From Paraclostridium sordellii (GTDB taxonomy: Bacteria; Bacillota; Clostridia; Peptostreptococcales; Peptostreptococcaceae), in contig NZ_LN679999.1 of the NCBI RefSeq assembly GCF_000953675.1, positions 1 to 64,000 of the forward strand: a stretch of 64,000 nt of DNA, in the 5' to 3' direction. The notes beneath the pieces are model-generated. The model was not told where the DNA came from and ran no database searches. It worked only from the letters and a program-made list of their open reading frames with translations. The position numbers were made by a program, and so were the translations under genes. Position 1 is the stretch's first letter. Each line of letters starts with the position of its first letter. Positions 19,856-28,157 of the stretch are shown piece after piece.

Positions 19856-20968
19856 ATGAAATATACAATAGAAGGTTTTAGTCAAAGAAATGCTCTTGCA
19901 ATGAAATTAAGTTTAGAAGATTTATTGTTTTTAAGATGGTTTATAGATTTTAAGGAAGATGGAGAAATGAAGGGTAAGTACATAGCTGATATAAATGATA
20001 TGGGGTACTGGGTTAGTTATAAATATGTAATTAAAGAATTACCTATATTATTTTCTCAACCTCCCCATATTTCTAATTCTAATTATTTAAATTTTTCTTT
20101 TGAAGAAAAGAAAAAAGCTAATAAGAACTGGATCAATGCTTGTAAGAAAAAATTACAACGTATTTTAAGTGGTAATTTATCTAAAGTTCTTAATAGGGAT
20201 TTACATAAAGAGAATGTAAAAAATGAAAAAGGTCAAAGTCAAATAAATTCATATGTTTACTTATCTATAAACAAAGCTACATATAAATTTTTAGTTAAAG
20301 ATTCTTATGGTCTTTATGTTGAAAATAAAAGCACTGGACAAAAATGTCCACCAGTAAATAAAGCTACTACTGGACAAAAATGTCCACCAGTTACTGCTGG
20401 ACATTTTTGTCCAGTATATCCTTCTACTAATAATATATTATATTCTTCTACTACACAGTCTAAGCAAAAATCAAAAGATTTTAGCAGTAGTGAAAAAAAT
20501 ACAAATGCACGATTTATAGAAAAAAATACACACTTAATTCTTTCTAAGTTTCAAGCTAGTAGAGTTGAGAAATTTGATTTAAAGAGACTAGAAAAAGCTA
20601 TAGAGATTTTTAAAGAAAAAGGGGGTCAATATTTTAGCTTATTAGAGTTAATATACAAAGACAATAAGAACTTTATTCCTAAAATAAGTGTTACTCCAAA
20701 AACTACGCAACATGGAATAAATCAAACATATAAAAAATATGATGAAGATGAATTAGAGAAAATGTTATTAGAAAACCAAAATGGTAAATTTGAAAAAAGT
20801 AAAAATAAAAATGAAAATACTAATAGTGAATACACAGAAGATACTGATCCTTTGAAGAAAGTATATATAAATGCAGTTGAAAGCAATTGGGAAAATATAG
20901 GTACTGGTACATACAATATGGCTAAAAAGTATGCTATAAAATACAACAAACCATACAAAGTATTGTAG
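19856..20968 (+). CDS. Second replication initiator, phage-type winged-helix protein
   Basis: 370 residues. The N-terminus (KYTIEGFSQRNALAMKLSLE, then LRWFIDFK, YWVSYKYVIKELPILF) has the pattern of winged-helix replication initiators of clostridial phages and plasmids. A linker (about 160-185) repeats GQKCPPV twice and ends AGHFCPV because the DNA holds three palindromes (20334-20414). The C-terminus carries the INQTYKKYDEDELEKMLLEN motif shared with the Rep_3 protein. The final part (LKKVYINAVESNWENI) resembles the end of DnaD-like replisome loaders. The ATG at 19856 follows AAGGGAG. It is either a second replicon or an acquired phage replication module. Preceded by an attenuator-like leader. 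Confidence 0.75.
   Translation: MKYTIEGFSQRNALAMKLSLEDLLFLRWFIDFKEDGEMKGKYIADINDMGYWVSYKYVIKELPILFSQPPHISNSNYLNFSFEEKKKANKNWINACKKKLQRILSGNLSKVLNRDLHKENVKNEKGQSQINSYVYLSINKATYKFLVKDSYGLYVENKSTGQKCPPVNKATTGQKCPPVTAGHFCPVYPSTNNILYSSTTQSKQKSKDFSSSEKNTNARFIEKNTHLILSKFQASRVEKFDLKRLEKAIEIFKEKGGQYFSLLELIYKDNKNFIPKISVTPKTTQHGINQTYKKYDEDELEKMLLENQNGKFEKSKNKNENTNSEYTEDTDPLKKVYINAVESNWENIGTGTYNMAKKYAIKYNKPYKVL
20334..20414. repeat. Three palindromes inside the second rep gene (possible internal origin)
   Basis: Copies at 20334-20354, 20370-20390 and 20397-20414 share CTGGACA and TGTCCA arms around A4 or T4. The third, CTGGACATTTTTGTCCAG, is a perfect palindrome. Origins inside the initiator gene are known for lambdoid and Gram-positive phages. 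Confidence 0.6.
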
Positions 20969-21085
20969 AAAGTCTATACTTTTTTAACTAAAACTTTGAA
21001 AACTTAATAATTAAATATGAACCAATATATATTTTTAAAACTCTTATTTTTTATTAATAAATATCGACAAAGGGGAGATTTCAAA

Positions 21086-21493
21086 ATGACTAGAAGTTTG
21101 ACATTTTATAGATTTAATGATGATAAAACAATGAGAAACTATATGGCTTTATTAGCTTGTATTCTAAATCCTAAGCTTACACACAGTAGAGCTGTTAGGA
21201 TATTTAGCCTTAACTGTGAAGGGGATAAAAGAAACAGCCTGTATAGCGAAAAACAAGGTGAAAATCAATGTAAAGATAAACTTAAAAATCAAGAAGTTGT
21301 AAAGGTTAACCCATGTTTAGGTATAGATAAAGCCAATAAATTCAATGTTTTAGATACTAAAACTAATACATATTGTGAGTTTGATAATATAAAAAAACTT
21401 GAAAAAACACTAGGAATTAATAAAAAACAAGTTAAAAGATATTTGGAAAGTGAAGAGTTATTTTTAAATCAATATAAATTTTTAGTTGGGTAA
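21086..21493 (+). CDS. Small DNA-binding-like protein, family 1, second copy
   Basis: 135 residues, a paralogue of the protein at 18855-19241 (shared TRSLTFYRFNDDKTMRNY). It has a longer middle and the same C-terminal NUMOD1-like pattern (FNVLDTKTNTYCEFDNIKKL, TLGINKKQVKRYLESEE). The start at 21086 is chosen for the AAGGGGAG site just before it; the longer frame from 21017 has none. It follows the second rep gene by about 120 bases. Function unknown; a replicon-linked regulator is the inference. Confidence 0.6.
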   Translation: MTRSLTFYRFNDDKTMRNYMALLACILNPKLTHSRAVRIFSLNCEGDKRNSLYSEKQGENQCKDKLKNQEVVKVNPCLGIDKANKFNVLDTKTNTYCEFDNIKKLEKTLGINKKQVKRYLESEELFLNQYKFLVG

Positions 21494-21573
21494 AATACAC
21501 TAAGATAATTGGAAATACTTAATTTCATAATTTGAAAATTATTATTTTAAGTTATAAAAAAATTCTTGACTGT

Positions 21574-21603
21574 TTGAATTAACAACCTAAACTTTGTTAT
21601 TAT
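21574..21603 (+). promoter_or_regulatory. recA promoter with TAAAC spacer motif
   Basis: TTGAAT, an 18-bp spacer containing CCTAAAC at spacer positions 7-13, then TATTAT. The same spacer motif at the same place occurs in the promoters of the small-RNA array at 54.4-55.2 kb. Confidence 0.7.
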
Positions 21604-21614
21604 AAAAACATGAA

Positions 21615-21641
21615 GAACGGATGTTTGGAGAATGAATGTTC
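21615..21641 (+). promoter_or_regulatory. Two LexA-box-like sites at recA
   Basis: GAAC-N4-GTTT (21615-21626) and GAAT-N4-GTTC (21630-21641) match the Gram-positive SOS box GAAC-N4-GTTC with one change each. They lie just downstream of the promoter, where LexA would block transcription. Confidence 0.6.
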
Positions 21642-21662
21642 TTAATAGAAGGGGAGCTTTTT

Positions 21663-22772
21663 ATGGCAAAAGATAGTAAAGATAAAAATTATAATATGGG
21701 ACATATAACAGATATAGAGGGCAGAAAAAAAGCTTTAGATGATGCTTTAAAGCAAATAGAAAAGGATTTTGGTAAAGGTTCGGTTATGAAATTAGGAGAC
21801 ACGTCTAATTTAGAGATTGATACTATATCTACAGGATCATTAAGTATAGATTTAGCAATTGGAATAGGTGGACTTCCGAAAGGAAGAATTATTGAAATAT
21901 ACGGACCCGAGTCGTCAGGGAAAACTACTGTAACACTTCATGCAGTAGCAGAAGCACAAAAAAGTGGTGGAATTGCAGCCTTTATAGATGCTGAGCATGC
22001 ACTAGACCCTATTTATGCAAAAGCTATAGGTGTAAATGTAGATGATTTAATAGTTTCTCAACCCGATACAGGAGAGCAAGCATTAGAGATAGCGGAAGCA
22101 TTAATCAGAAGTGGAGCTATAGATTTAATTGTAGTTGACTCTGTTGCAGCATTAGTCCCAAAAGCTGAAATAGAAGGAGATATGGGAGATTCTCATATTG
22201 GATTACAAGCAAGGCTTATGTCGCAAGCACTTAGAAAATTAACAGGTTCTATAAAGAAATCTAACTGTGTAGCAATATTTATAAATCAGTTAAGAGAAAA
22301 AGTTGGGGTAATGTTTGGTAGTCCCGAAACTACAACAGGTGGACGTGCTCTTAAATTCTACTCTTCTGTAAGATTAGATGTTAGAAAAATAGACACTATA
22401 AAGCAAGGTGATAAAGTAATGGGAAGCAGGACAAGAGTAAAAGTAGTTAAAAATAAAGTTGCTCCCCCATTCACACAATGTGAGTTTGACATAATGTATG
22501 GAGAAGGAATATCTAAAACTGGTGAAGTTTTAGACATAGCAACTGATAAGGATATAGTTAAGAAATCGGGTGCTTGGTATAGTTACAATGATAGTAAACT
22601 AGGACAAGGTAGAGAAAAGGTTAAGCAATTTTTAGATGATAATAAAGATTTATTAGAAGAACTTGAAAGTGAAAATACTGAAAATGTTAATTTAGATAAT
22701 GAAAATAATGAGAATAGAGTTGAAAATACTATCTCTGGGGTAAATAAAATAGGAACAGATAGAATACTATAA
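21663..22772 (+). CDS. recA: Plasmid-borne RecA recombinase
   Basis: 369 residues. Full RecA: Walker [10 protein letters not shown] at about 80, [16 protein letters not shown] (Walker B region and loop L1), [20 protein letters not shown] (L2, DNA binding), and C-terminal domain ending in an acidic, Asn-rich tail. An N-terminal extension of about a dozen residues precedes the conserved core. The start at 21663 follows AGGGGAG; the frame from 21636 lacks a site. RecA forms filaments on single-stranded DNA, drives strand exchange and stimulates self-cleavage of LexA and phage repressors. A recA on a plasmid is unusual; it could aid recovery of transferred single strands, and it lies 0.6 kb from a divergent self-cleaving repressor. 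SOS-like boxes precede it. Confidence 0.95.
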   Translation: MAKDSKDKNYNMGHITDIEGRKKALDDALKQIEKDFGKGSVMKLGDTSNLEIDTISTGSLSIDLAIGIGGLPKGRIIEIYGPESSGKTTVTLHAVAEAQKSGGIAAFIDAEHALDPIYAKAIGVNVDDLIVSQPDTGEQALEIAEALIRSGAIDLIVVDSVAALVPKAEIEGDMGDSHIGLQARLMSQALRKLTGSIKKSNCVAIFINQLREKVGVMFGSPETTTGGRALKFYSSVRLDVRKIDTIKQGDKVMGSRTRVKVVKNKVAPPFTQCEFDIMYGEGISKTGEVLDIATDKDIVKKSGAWYSYNDSKLGQGREKVKQFLDDNKDLLEELESENTENVNLDNENNENRVENTISGVNKIGTDRIL

Positions 22773-22793
22773 CTAGGATTAGGAAGTGATTAA

Positions 22794-22931
22794 ATGAATA
22801 TATTAGAAATAGCAGATGAACTTAGAGGATTAGCAGAAGAAAGGGCTAGAGAAACTGGAAGATCCTCACAAGAAGTTTGGAATGAAGCGGTAAGAGAGTT
22901 AGATAATATATTCAAAAACAAAGAAAATAAA
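22794..22931 (+). CDS. Small hypothetical protein downstream of recA
   Basis: 45 residues (MNILEIADELRGLAEERA to FKNKRK), predicted helical and charged. The ATG at 22794 follows AGGAAGTG and lies 21 bases after the recA stop, so it is probably co-transcribed and SOS-regulated with recA. No family recognised. Confidence 0.6.
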
Positions 22932-22962
22932 TCTCAATAATGTTATATAAGGGGGCTTTATT

Positions 22963-23265
22963 ATGGAATTAAGAGAATTTAAGGAATACATGGAGGAAAG
23001 ACTTGATAAAGAAAAATTTGAAAATAAACTTAGAATTTCAATTGAAGAGAAAAATAGAGAAATAGAAGAAGAACATAGAGTTAAAGATAATAATATACCT
23101 ACTGTAATAAAGCAGAATTGGGATCATATGATTAAATTTCAATATGATTTAATAAGAAAAACATTATTAAAAGAAAACAAAGAAAATGATTATAAAGAGT
23201 GGGAGAAGTTTATATCAGAAAATGAGCTAGTAGAGCAGACTAATAGCTCATTTTCTGAATATTAA
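22963..23265 (+). CDS. Hypothetical helical protein in the recA operon
   Basis: 100 residues, very rich in Glu, Lys and Asn and predicted almost fully helical; no motif recognised. A strong AAGGGGG precedes the ATG at 22963, 31 bases after the previous gene. Its end faces the repressor gene across a shared terminator (23323-23362). Likely an accessory or SOS-induced protein of the recA operon, by position only. Confidence 0.55.
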   Translation: MELREFKEYMEERLDKEKFENKLRISIEEKNREIEEEHRVKDNNIPTVIKQNWDHMIKFQYDLIRKTLLKENKENDYKEWEKFISENELVEQTNSSFSEY

Positions 23266-23322
23266 ACAAAAATTTAAAAACTCTATAAGTTAAACTTTAA
23301 TATAAAAAGCCAAAAAGCACAT

Positions 23323-23362
23323 AAAAGATAATTAGTTAAAAATATAAGACTAATTATCTTTT
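23323..23362. terminator. Bidirectional terminator between recA operon and repressor
   Basis: AAAAGATAATTAGT pairs with ACTAATTATCTTTT over 12 bases; it overlaps the last codons of the minus-strand repressor gene. Confidence 0.8.
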
Positions 23363-24327
23363 ATAATATTTATTACTCCTACAACATTACCAGCTATATA
23401 GTAATTATAATTTTTTAGTGGATAATGTATTGGCTCAAACTTAGGATCAGTACTGTAAGGAATAATAGTTATATGGAAATCATCAATTTCAACAAATTTT
23501 ACAGTTGCTTCATTTTCTAAAAAAACAATAACAGGCTTATTTAAATTATAATTACAAGATTTTTCTACTAATAAGTAATCACCATTTTTATAAAGTCTGT
23601 TCATGCTTTCACCTTTTACTTTTAATACGAAATAATGGTCACTATCATACTTTAAGTCATATTTAAAAATATTAAATTCATCCTCAATACTATCTTCTCC
23701 AAATGTAGGAATCCCTGCTGAAACATTCCCATAACTGTATACTTTTTCTGTTTCATCTGAAGAAAAAGGAGAAGCATCTACAATAAAAACATTATTCTCA
23801 TTATAAAAGTCAACATCAATAGAATTTTTACTTGATTTATATTTATCAATAGAAATGACAGGAGAAATTTCTTCTGCTATTTCAGTTTTGAAATCTTCAT
23901 TATTTGTATTATTAATGTCATCTTTTATAATGTCAAAATTTGAAGGAGATGTAAAATTATTTTTTTGATTAATTGTTTCTAAAGTACAAATTATATTATC
24001 AACTTTTTTTATATTTTTAGAAAGACTGTGTTTTTTAGATTCCAGAAGATCAATAATATTATTGATATCTATATCATCAATATTTAAATTTATTAAATCA
24101 TTGATATTTTTTAAATCTAAATTACATCCATCAAAAACCAAAGAATCGATAGAACAATTGAAAAATTTAGCAATACTTGCAATCATATAAAAGTCTGGAT
24201 CATTACTACCATTTTCATAATTAGATATAGTCTGCCTTGAGACTTTTAAGGCTTTTGCTAAATCATTTTGAGTTAATTTTTTAGATGTTCTTAAATTCTT
24301 TAGATTTGAATTGAAGTTATATAGCAA
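23350..24327 (-). CDS. LexA/CI-type repressor: XRE helix-turn-helix plus S24 self-cleaving domain
   Basis: 325 residues from a TTG at 24327, chosen because GGAGGTGA lies 6 bases upstream; a longer frame would add an unlikely hydrophobic N-terminus. Residues about 5-60 form an XRE helix-turn-helix (LTQNDLAKALKVSRQTISNY). A low-complexity linker follows. The C-terminal 110 residues are a peptidase S24 domain with the nucleophile Ser in KVKGESMNRL (about 239) and the general-base Lys in ATVKFV (about 274); an AG scissile pair is visible in NVSAGIP. Such proteins cut themselves when bound to RecA filaments. Divergent from the HTH gene at 24574 and convergent with recA, this looks like a phage-style SOS switch on the plasmid. 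Target operators are probably in 24360-24570. Confidence 0.88.
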   Translation of the reverse strand: MLYNFNSNLKNLRTSKKLTQNDLAKALKVSRQTISNYENGSNDPDFYMIASIAKFFNCSIDSLVFDGCNLDLKNINDLINLNIDDIDINNIIDLLESKKHSLSKNIKKVDNIICTLETINQKNNFTSPSNFDIIKDDINNTNNEDFKTEIAEEISPVISIDKYKSSKNSIDVDFYNENNVFIVDASPFSSDETEKVYSYGNVSAGIPTFGEDSIEDEFNIFKYDLKYDSDHYFVLKVKGESMNRLYKNGDYLLVEKSCNYNLNKPVIVFLENEATVKFVEIDDFHITIIPYSTDPKFEPIHYPLKNYNYYIAGNVVGVINIIKDN

Positions 24328-24573
24328 TGAAATCACCTCCTTTATATAAAGTATATATAAAAAATAATATAGTAAATACAGTGTCAAAGTAAATTGACAA
24401 TAATTATGATAAAAGTATTTGACAAAGCTGTGAAAAATATGATATCTTATAGATATAAGGTAAGAATATCTTAGAAAACACGACTTTAGTAAAAGTGAAA
24501 AAATTTAAAAAAACCTCAAAATGTCCGAAATACGCAAAACCTCTCGAAGTGCGTCCATTTTTAGGAGGTACAG
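24328..24573. promoter_or_regulatory. Divergent promoter/operator region
   Basis: TTGACA at 24419 with TATCTT 18 bases later reads toward the gene at 24574. On the minus strand TTGACA at 24387-24382 reads toward the repressor. Between and after are ATATC-rich inverted sequences (GATATCTTATAGATAT, 24441-24456, plus GAATATC) that could be repressor sites. Confidence 0.5.
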
Positions 24574-25062
24574 ATGGATTTAGAAACTAAAATAAAGATT
24601 AATGATTGGTATTCATCAGGGTATAGTTCAGATGAAATAGTTTTTAAACTTAACAATAAATTCACATCAGAGAGAATAGAAGAATATATAAGTTCAAACT
24701 TAATAAAATCAAAAAAAGAACATAAATATGCTAGAAAGAAAAGAATAGAAGATTACTATATAAGAGGACTAAATGCAAAAGAGATTGCAAAACGTATACT
24801 TATAAAATCAGATACTATACAAAGACATATAAACAGACATTTATATATGTATAAAGAGCAACATTCTAAAAATAGGATTGAAAATAAGTATATAAAGAAA
24901 GCAATAGACAATACAAACAACTCATATATAAGTAATAGTTCTCTTTTAAAGCAAAATAGACAAGCATATACATACAATAAAAATTTGAATATAACATTTG
25001 ATGAAAATGTTAATGGAGTAAGAACAATAGACACTCCGAAAACGTTCTATCATAACATATAG
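24574..25062 (+). CDS. Protein with two HTH-like repeats, repressor-controlled candidate
   Basis: 162 residues. Two related segments, DWYSSGYSSDEIVFKLNNKF and DYYIRGLNAKEIAKRILIKS, look like resolvase-type helix-turn-helix repeats. The C-terminal third is Asn-rich and unstructured. AGGAGGT precedes the ATG. It is transcribed divergently from the S24 repressor, the position of a lytic-type regulator in phages, so it may be the switch's output gene. No family firmly recognised. Confidence 0.5.
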   Translation: MDLETKIKINDWYSSGYSSDEIVFKLNNKFTSERIEEYISSNLIKSKKEHKYARKKRIEDYYIRGLNAKEIAKRILIKSDTIQRHINRHLYMYKEQHSKNRIENKYIKKAIDNTNNSYISNSSLLKQNRQAYTYNKNLNITFDENVNGVRTIDTPKTFYHNI

Positions 25063-25128
25063 AATTTAGCACATAAACTTTGATAAAATATTTTAGGTAA
25101 AAGAAAGAATAAAGGGGGAACAAGATAA

Positions 25129-26154
25129 ATGAGATTGAATAGGAGTAGAGTTGCAACTCTACTAATTACAGCAGGACTAACACTATCGTTAGTAGGTTGC
25201 GGGGGAAATGACATTAATAAGAAAGAGGAACAAAAGAGCAAAACTAAAGTTGAATCTAAAGTGTCGAAAAACACTGATGAAAAATCTAAGAAAAACGAAA
25301 ATAAGGATGAAAAAACAGGAAATAAGGAGTCGAATAAAAAAGATAATAATGACTCTAGCAGTAACTCAAAAGATGAAAATAAGAATAGTTCATCATCAAG
25401 TAGTAATAAGAATGAAAGTAAAAAGACTACGGCTAAAGCAGAAAAGACAAGTACAAGTAGTAAGAGCAATAATAAATCAAATAATAAAACATCATCATCT
25501 AGTAGCAATTCATCAAGTAAAAAGCCGAGTTCAAGTAATACTGTAGCATCAAAGCCTAGCAGTAAACCATCAAGTAGTAAACCTAGCAATAATAAACCTT
25601 CAAGTAATAATGTAACTTCAAAACCAAATAATAATACCAATACTACAAATAAGCCTAGTAAACCAGTAGAAAAACCACAAAATAAACCAGTTGAAAAGCC
25701 GAATCCAACACTACAACCTCAACCAGAGCAAAAGCCAGTAGAACCACCTAAGCCTGTTGAGCCAACACCACAACCAACGCCAGAACCTCCAAAACCAGTA
25801 GATAGAACATGGGAGTATATGAGTGGATTAAGTCAAGAAACATTTAATGCTTTAAATGCTTTTAGACAAGCTAATGGAGTTGCACCGCTTGCATATAGTT
25901 CAAGTGAACAATCAAGAGCTAATGCACAAGCTGAATATAATGCTAGAACTGAAACAAACACACATGATGTAGACCAAATAAGCTATAAAGGTAATGCAGA
26001 TTCAACAGCAAATGGATTTATTCAAGCTTGGGCTAATTCATCAGGACATAGAGCTAACATGTTGGATAGTGAATATACACAAGGAGCAGTATCTGTATAT
26101 AAAGATAGTAATGGACATTATTATGTAGTAGGAAGTTTTTATTTAGAGTGGTAA
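25129..26154 (+). CDS. CAP/SCP-domain lipoprotein
   Basis: 341 residues. The lipobox LVGC (Cys24) follows a basic and hydrophobic signal, so it should be lipid-anchored outside the membrane. Residues about 30-225 are a low-complexity stalk, first Lys/Ser/Asn-rich, then Pro-rich with PKPVE-type repeats. Residues about 230-341 form a CAP (SCP/PR-1-like, YkwD type) domain, with the histidines in NTHDVDQI and SSGHRANMLD that line the family's cavity. The exact role of bacterial CAP proteins is unsettled. A strong AAGGGGG precedes the ATG. The long stalk would carry the domain through the wall. The leucine-rich minus-strand frame here is only a shadow of the Ser-rich stalk. Confidence 0.88.
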   Translation: MRLNRSRVATLLITAGLTLSLVGCGGNDINKKEEQKSKTKVESKVSKNTDEKSKKNENKDEKTGNKESNKKDNNDSSSNSKDENKNSSSSSSNKNESKKTTAKAEKTSTSSKSNNKSNNKTSSSSSNSSSKKPSSSNTVASKPSSKPSSSKPSNNKPSSNNVTSKPNNNTNTTNKPSKPVEKPQNKPVEKPNPTLQPQPEQKPVEPPKPVEPTPQPTPEPPKPVDRTWEYMSGLSQETFNALNAFRQANGVAPLAYSSSEQSRANAQAEYNARTETNTHDVDQISYKGNADSTANGFIQAWANSSGHRANMLDSEYTQGAVSVYKDSNGHYYVVGSFYLEW

Positions 26155-26171
26155 AACTTTAATATAGATTT

Positions 26172-26738
26172 GATACACTTATTAGATTGATAATAAGTGT
26201 GTCTGTATAAGATATATACTTATATTTTGATCATCTTACCCCTTTATAATTGGTCATTCATTTTGTATATATCTTATACAGATACATTTAGAAAAGTGTC
26301 TAAGAATTTCCTTAAATACTAAATAAAAGTATTAGTTTCATAATTCCCAGGATAGAGGGTAGTAGTTGCTCTCTATCTCCCTAATAAGTATAGTTTAAAC
26401 AGTTTTTCAATTCTTAATAAAGAGTGAGGCGAGAAAATTAACCCTCAACCAAGTAATTATAAATAAAAGAAGAACTGTTTAAAGTATGCTTATACATACT
26501 AAATACTAAAGTCTTTACCTAAAAAAGAGAGAAGATAAGGTTCCTCCTTCTTCTCTCACTTTAATCTTAATATAGTTTAAGATATTTTTTTTAATTAAAA
26601 GTATCTTAAAGTGTGTTAAGCACTAAAAAGTTTAAAACTATTTGTTTCAAGTTTTGAGTAGTAAAATTCAACTGTAAAATTATCAAGTATATAAAGAAAA
26701 GCACCTTATATTCGCCGTAATAAGGTGTTTTTTATTTA
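26172..26738 (+). ncRNA. Candidate large structured RNA (about 560 nt)
   Basis: No coding frame, but a chain of stems: 26172-26203 (13 bp); 26203-26219 with 26265-26281 (17 bp perfect, enclosing 45 nt); about 26345-26381 (GGATAGAG arms); 26384-26404 with 26473-26493 (19 of 21 paired plus a wobble), enclosing GAGTGAGG/CCCTC; about 26526-26558 (AGAGAGAAG arms); 26577-26608; and a terminator at 26701-26735 (GCACCTTAT / ATAAGGTG plus six Ts). The length, stem density and terminator fit a large ornate RNA such as the ROOL class known from Firmicutes phages and plasmids. I cannot test for that family's conserved positions. Confidence 0.45.
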
Positions 26739-26769
26739 CTATAAAACACCTTACTTTAAGGTAGGTGTT

Positions 26770-27012
26770 ATGATGGGAAGATTGAAAAAAGGCGAAAAGA
26801 AAAAAATTCCAATATCAATTCATATAGATTTAGATATAGAAAAAAGGGTGAAGAGTATAGATAATATAATGAAGTTTTTTTCAAGGTTCATCCAGAGTTA
26901 TATAAGTTATTCTAGTAGATTTAATAAAACAAGAAAAAAAGAGATTAGATCTCTCTTTCTTATAAATAGCAATTTTATTCATAAGTCATTAATGTATAAC
27001 CTTGATAGTTAA
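26770..27012 (+). CDS. Short RHH-like protein, probably frameshifted at its end
   Basis: From the ATG at 26770 behind TAAGGTAGG the frame reads MMGRLKKGEKKKIPISIHID and continues with a helix, a pattern like short ribbon-helix-helix proteins. After NKTRKK the frame runs through a run of seven As and then through a terminator hairpin (26931-26961) into the tail of the converging gene. A normal end just before the hairpin would need a one-base change in the A-run. Treated as a small gene with a doubtful C-terminus. Confidence 0.4.
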   Translation: MMGRLKKGEKKKIPISIHIDLDIEKRVKSIDNIMKFFSRFIQSYISYSSRFNKTRKKEIRSLFLINSNFIHKSLMYNLDS

Positions 27013-27508
27013 TAAATTTTGTATTTTTAAAACCAAACTTTTCGTAGTAAGGAATTAAGTTAGATTCACAATAAAGAGTAAGTGGAATATCTAATATTTT
27101 TTGTAATTTAATTAATTCTTTCATAAATCTAACTCCAACATTCAAACCATTTTTTAGGGCTACCAAAGAATATAACTCTAAAACTAATCTATTTTCCTCA
27201 AAAATAGAAATTTGTTGGTTTAAATTTACAGATAATGAAATTTGAGCAATTAATGTAATATCTTTGGACACTAACTCAAAGTAAGGAGAATTTAATTGAT
27301 CATTACAAAATTTCAAATAGTAAGGGGCATTTAAAAGGTAAACTAAAAAATAATATAAGGTAAGTTTATCTTTGGGAACTGATTTAAGACTATTTCTAGC
27401 AGAATTATCATTATTTAATAAATCGCTAGGGATGCATAAATTTGAGTTAATATATGATTCGTGATAATTAGTTAACTTTTCTTTTAACCTTATTAAATCT
27501 TTTAACAT
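26975..27508 (-). CDS. GNAT-like acetyltransferase-fold protein
   Basis: 177 residues from the ATG at 27508, chosen for the GGAGG just upstream. The C-terminal half resembles the end of GNAT folds: a helix region NGLNVGVRFMKELIKLQKIL, then LTLYCESNLIPYYEKFGFKN, the usual position of the NLxxYYxxxGF motif. The acetyl-CoA P-loop (Q/RxxGxG/A) is not clear, so activity is uncertain. Single gene, convergent with 26770 and divergent from 27549. Confidence 0.6.
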   Translation of the reverse strand: MLKDLIRLKEKLTNYHESYINSNLCIPSDLLNNDNSARNSLKSVPKDKLTLYYFLVYLLNAPYYLKFCNDQLNSPYFELVSKDITLIAQISLSVNLNQQISIFEENRLVLELYSLVALKNGLNVGVRFMKELIKLQKILDIPLTLYCESNLIPYYEKFGFKNTKFINYQGYTLMTYE

Positions 27509-27548
27509 AAATACCTCCATAAAATTTATTATATGAAAGGATTATATC

Positions 27549-27983
27549 ATGATAAAAAATACAGAATCAATAAAAATAGAAGAACAAAACGGATATATTT
27601 ATAAAGTTTTTGTTGAAGTTATATATAATTGTAAGTGTAAAAATAGAAAGTTTACGTATGAAGATATCAACATAATATATAAGAAAAATACAAATTCCTT
27701 AATAGGTAAAAACGTTATATGTGATAAATGTAAAAATAAGGTAGCAGTCATATTAGAAAATCCTAAAAATAAATACATAAAAATTGAAAATGAAATAAGA
27801 TTAGTTGAAGAAATAAATAAATGTAATTGTAATAATGAAAGTATTGAAATAGATAAGGAAAAAAATATAGCATGCTTTAAATGTAAAAAAATTATAGCAA
27901 AAACAAAAGAAATTCCATTTAGTTTAATAGGAGCTACGAGAAGTAAAAACTTTCTTGAGCTATCAGCAGAAGATTATAATTGA
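27549..27983 (+). CDS. Hypothetical protein with zinc-ribbon cysteine pairs
   Basis: 144 residues. Four cysteine groups (NCKCKN, CDKCKN, KCNCNN, CFKCKK) suggest one or two metal-binding ribbons within a charged protein. The ATG follows GAAAGGA. A short downstream open stretch (about 28000-28097, DEILRWLENWEETKVLV) has no clear start and may be a gene fragment. Function unknown; possibly nucleic-acid binding. Confidence 0.5.
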   Translation: MIKNTESIKIEEQNGYIYKVFVEVIYNCKCKNRKFTYEDINIIYKKNTNSLIGKNVICDKCKNKVAVILENPKNKYIKIENEIRLVEEINKCNCNNESIEIDKEKNIACFKCKKIIAKTKEIPFSLIGATRSKNFLELSAEDYN

Positions 27984-28096
27984 ACAATATAAATTAAGAG
28001 CAATGACGAAATACTTAGATGGTTAGAAAACTGGGAAGAAACAAAAGTATTAGTTAGTAAAAAATTAAATAATATAAAAGAAATAATAGATGATTA

Positions 28097-28130
28097 AATA
28101 CCTATCAATTAAATTGATAGGTATTTTTTA
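28097..28130 (+). terminator. Intrinsic terminator
   Basis: AATACCTATCAATT pairs with AATTGATAGGTATT, followed by a T-run. It isolates the upstream genes from the adhesin operon. Confidence 0.85.
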
Positions 28131-28157
28131 TTAAAAAATTTTTTAGGAGGTAATAAA

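Noticed and set aside
25050..25640. Leucine-rich minus-strand open frame
   Set aside because: It is the shadow of the Ser/Asn/Lys-rich stalk of the lipoprotein on the other strand, with no ribosome site.
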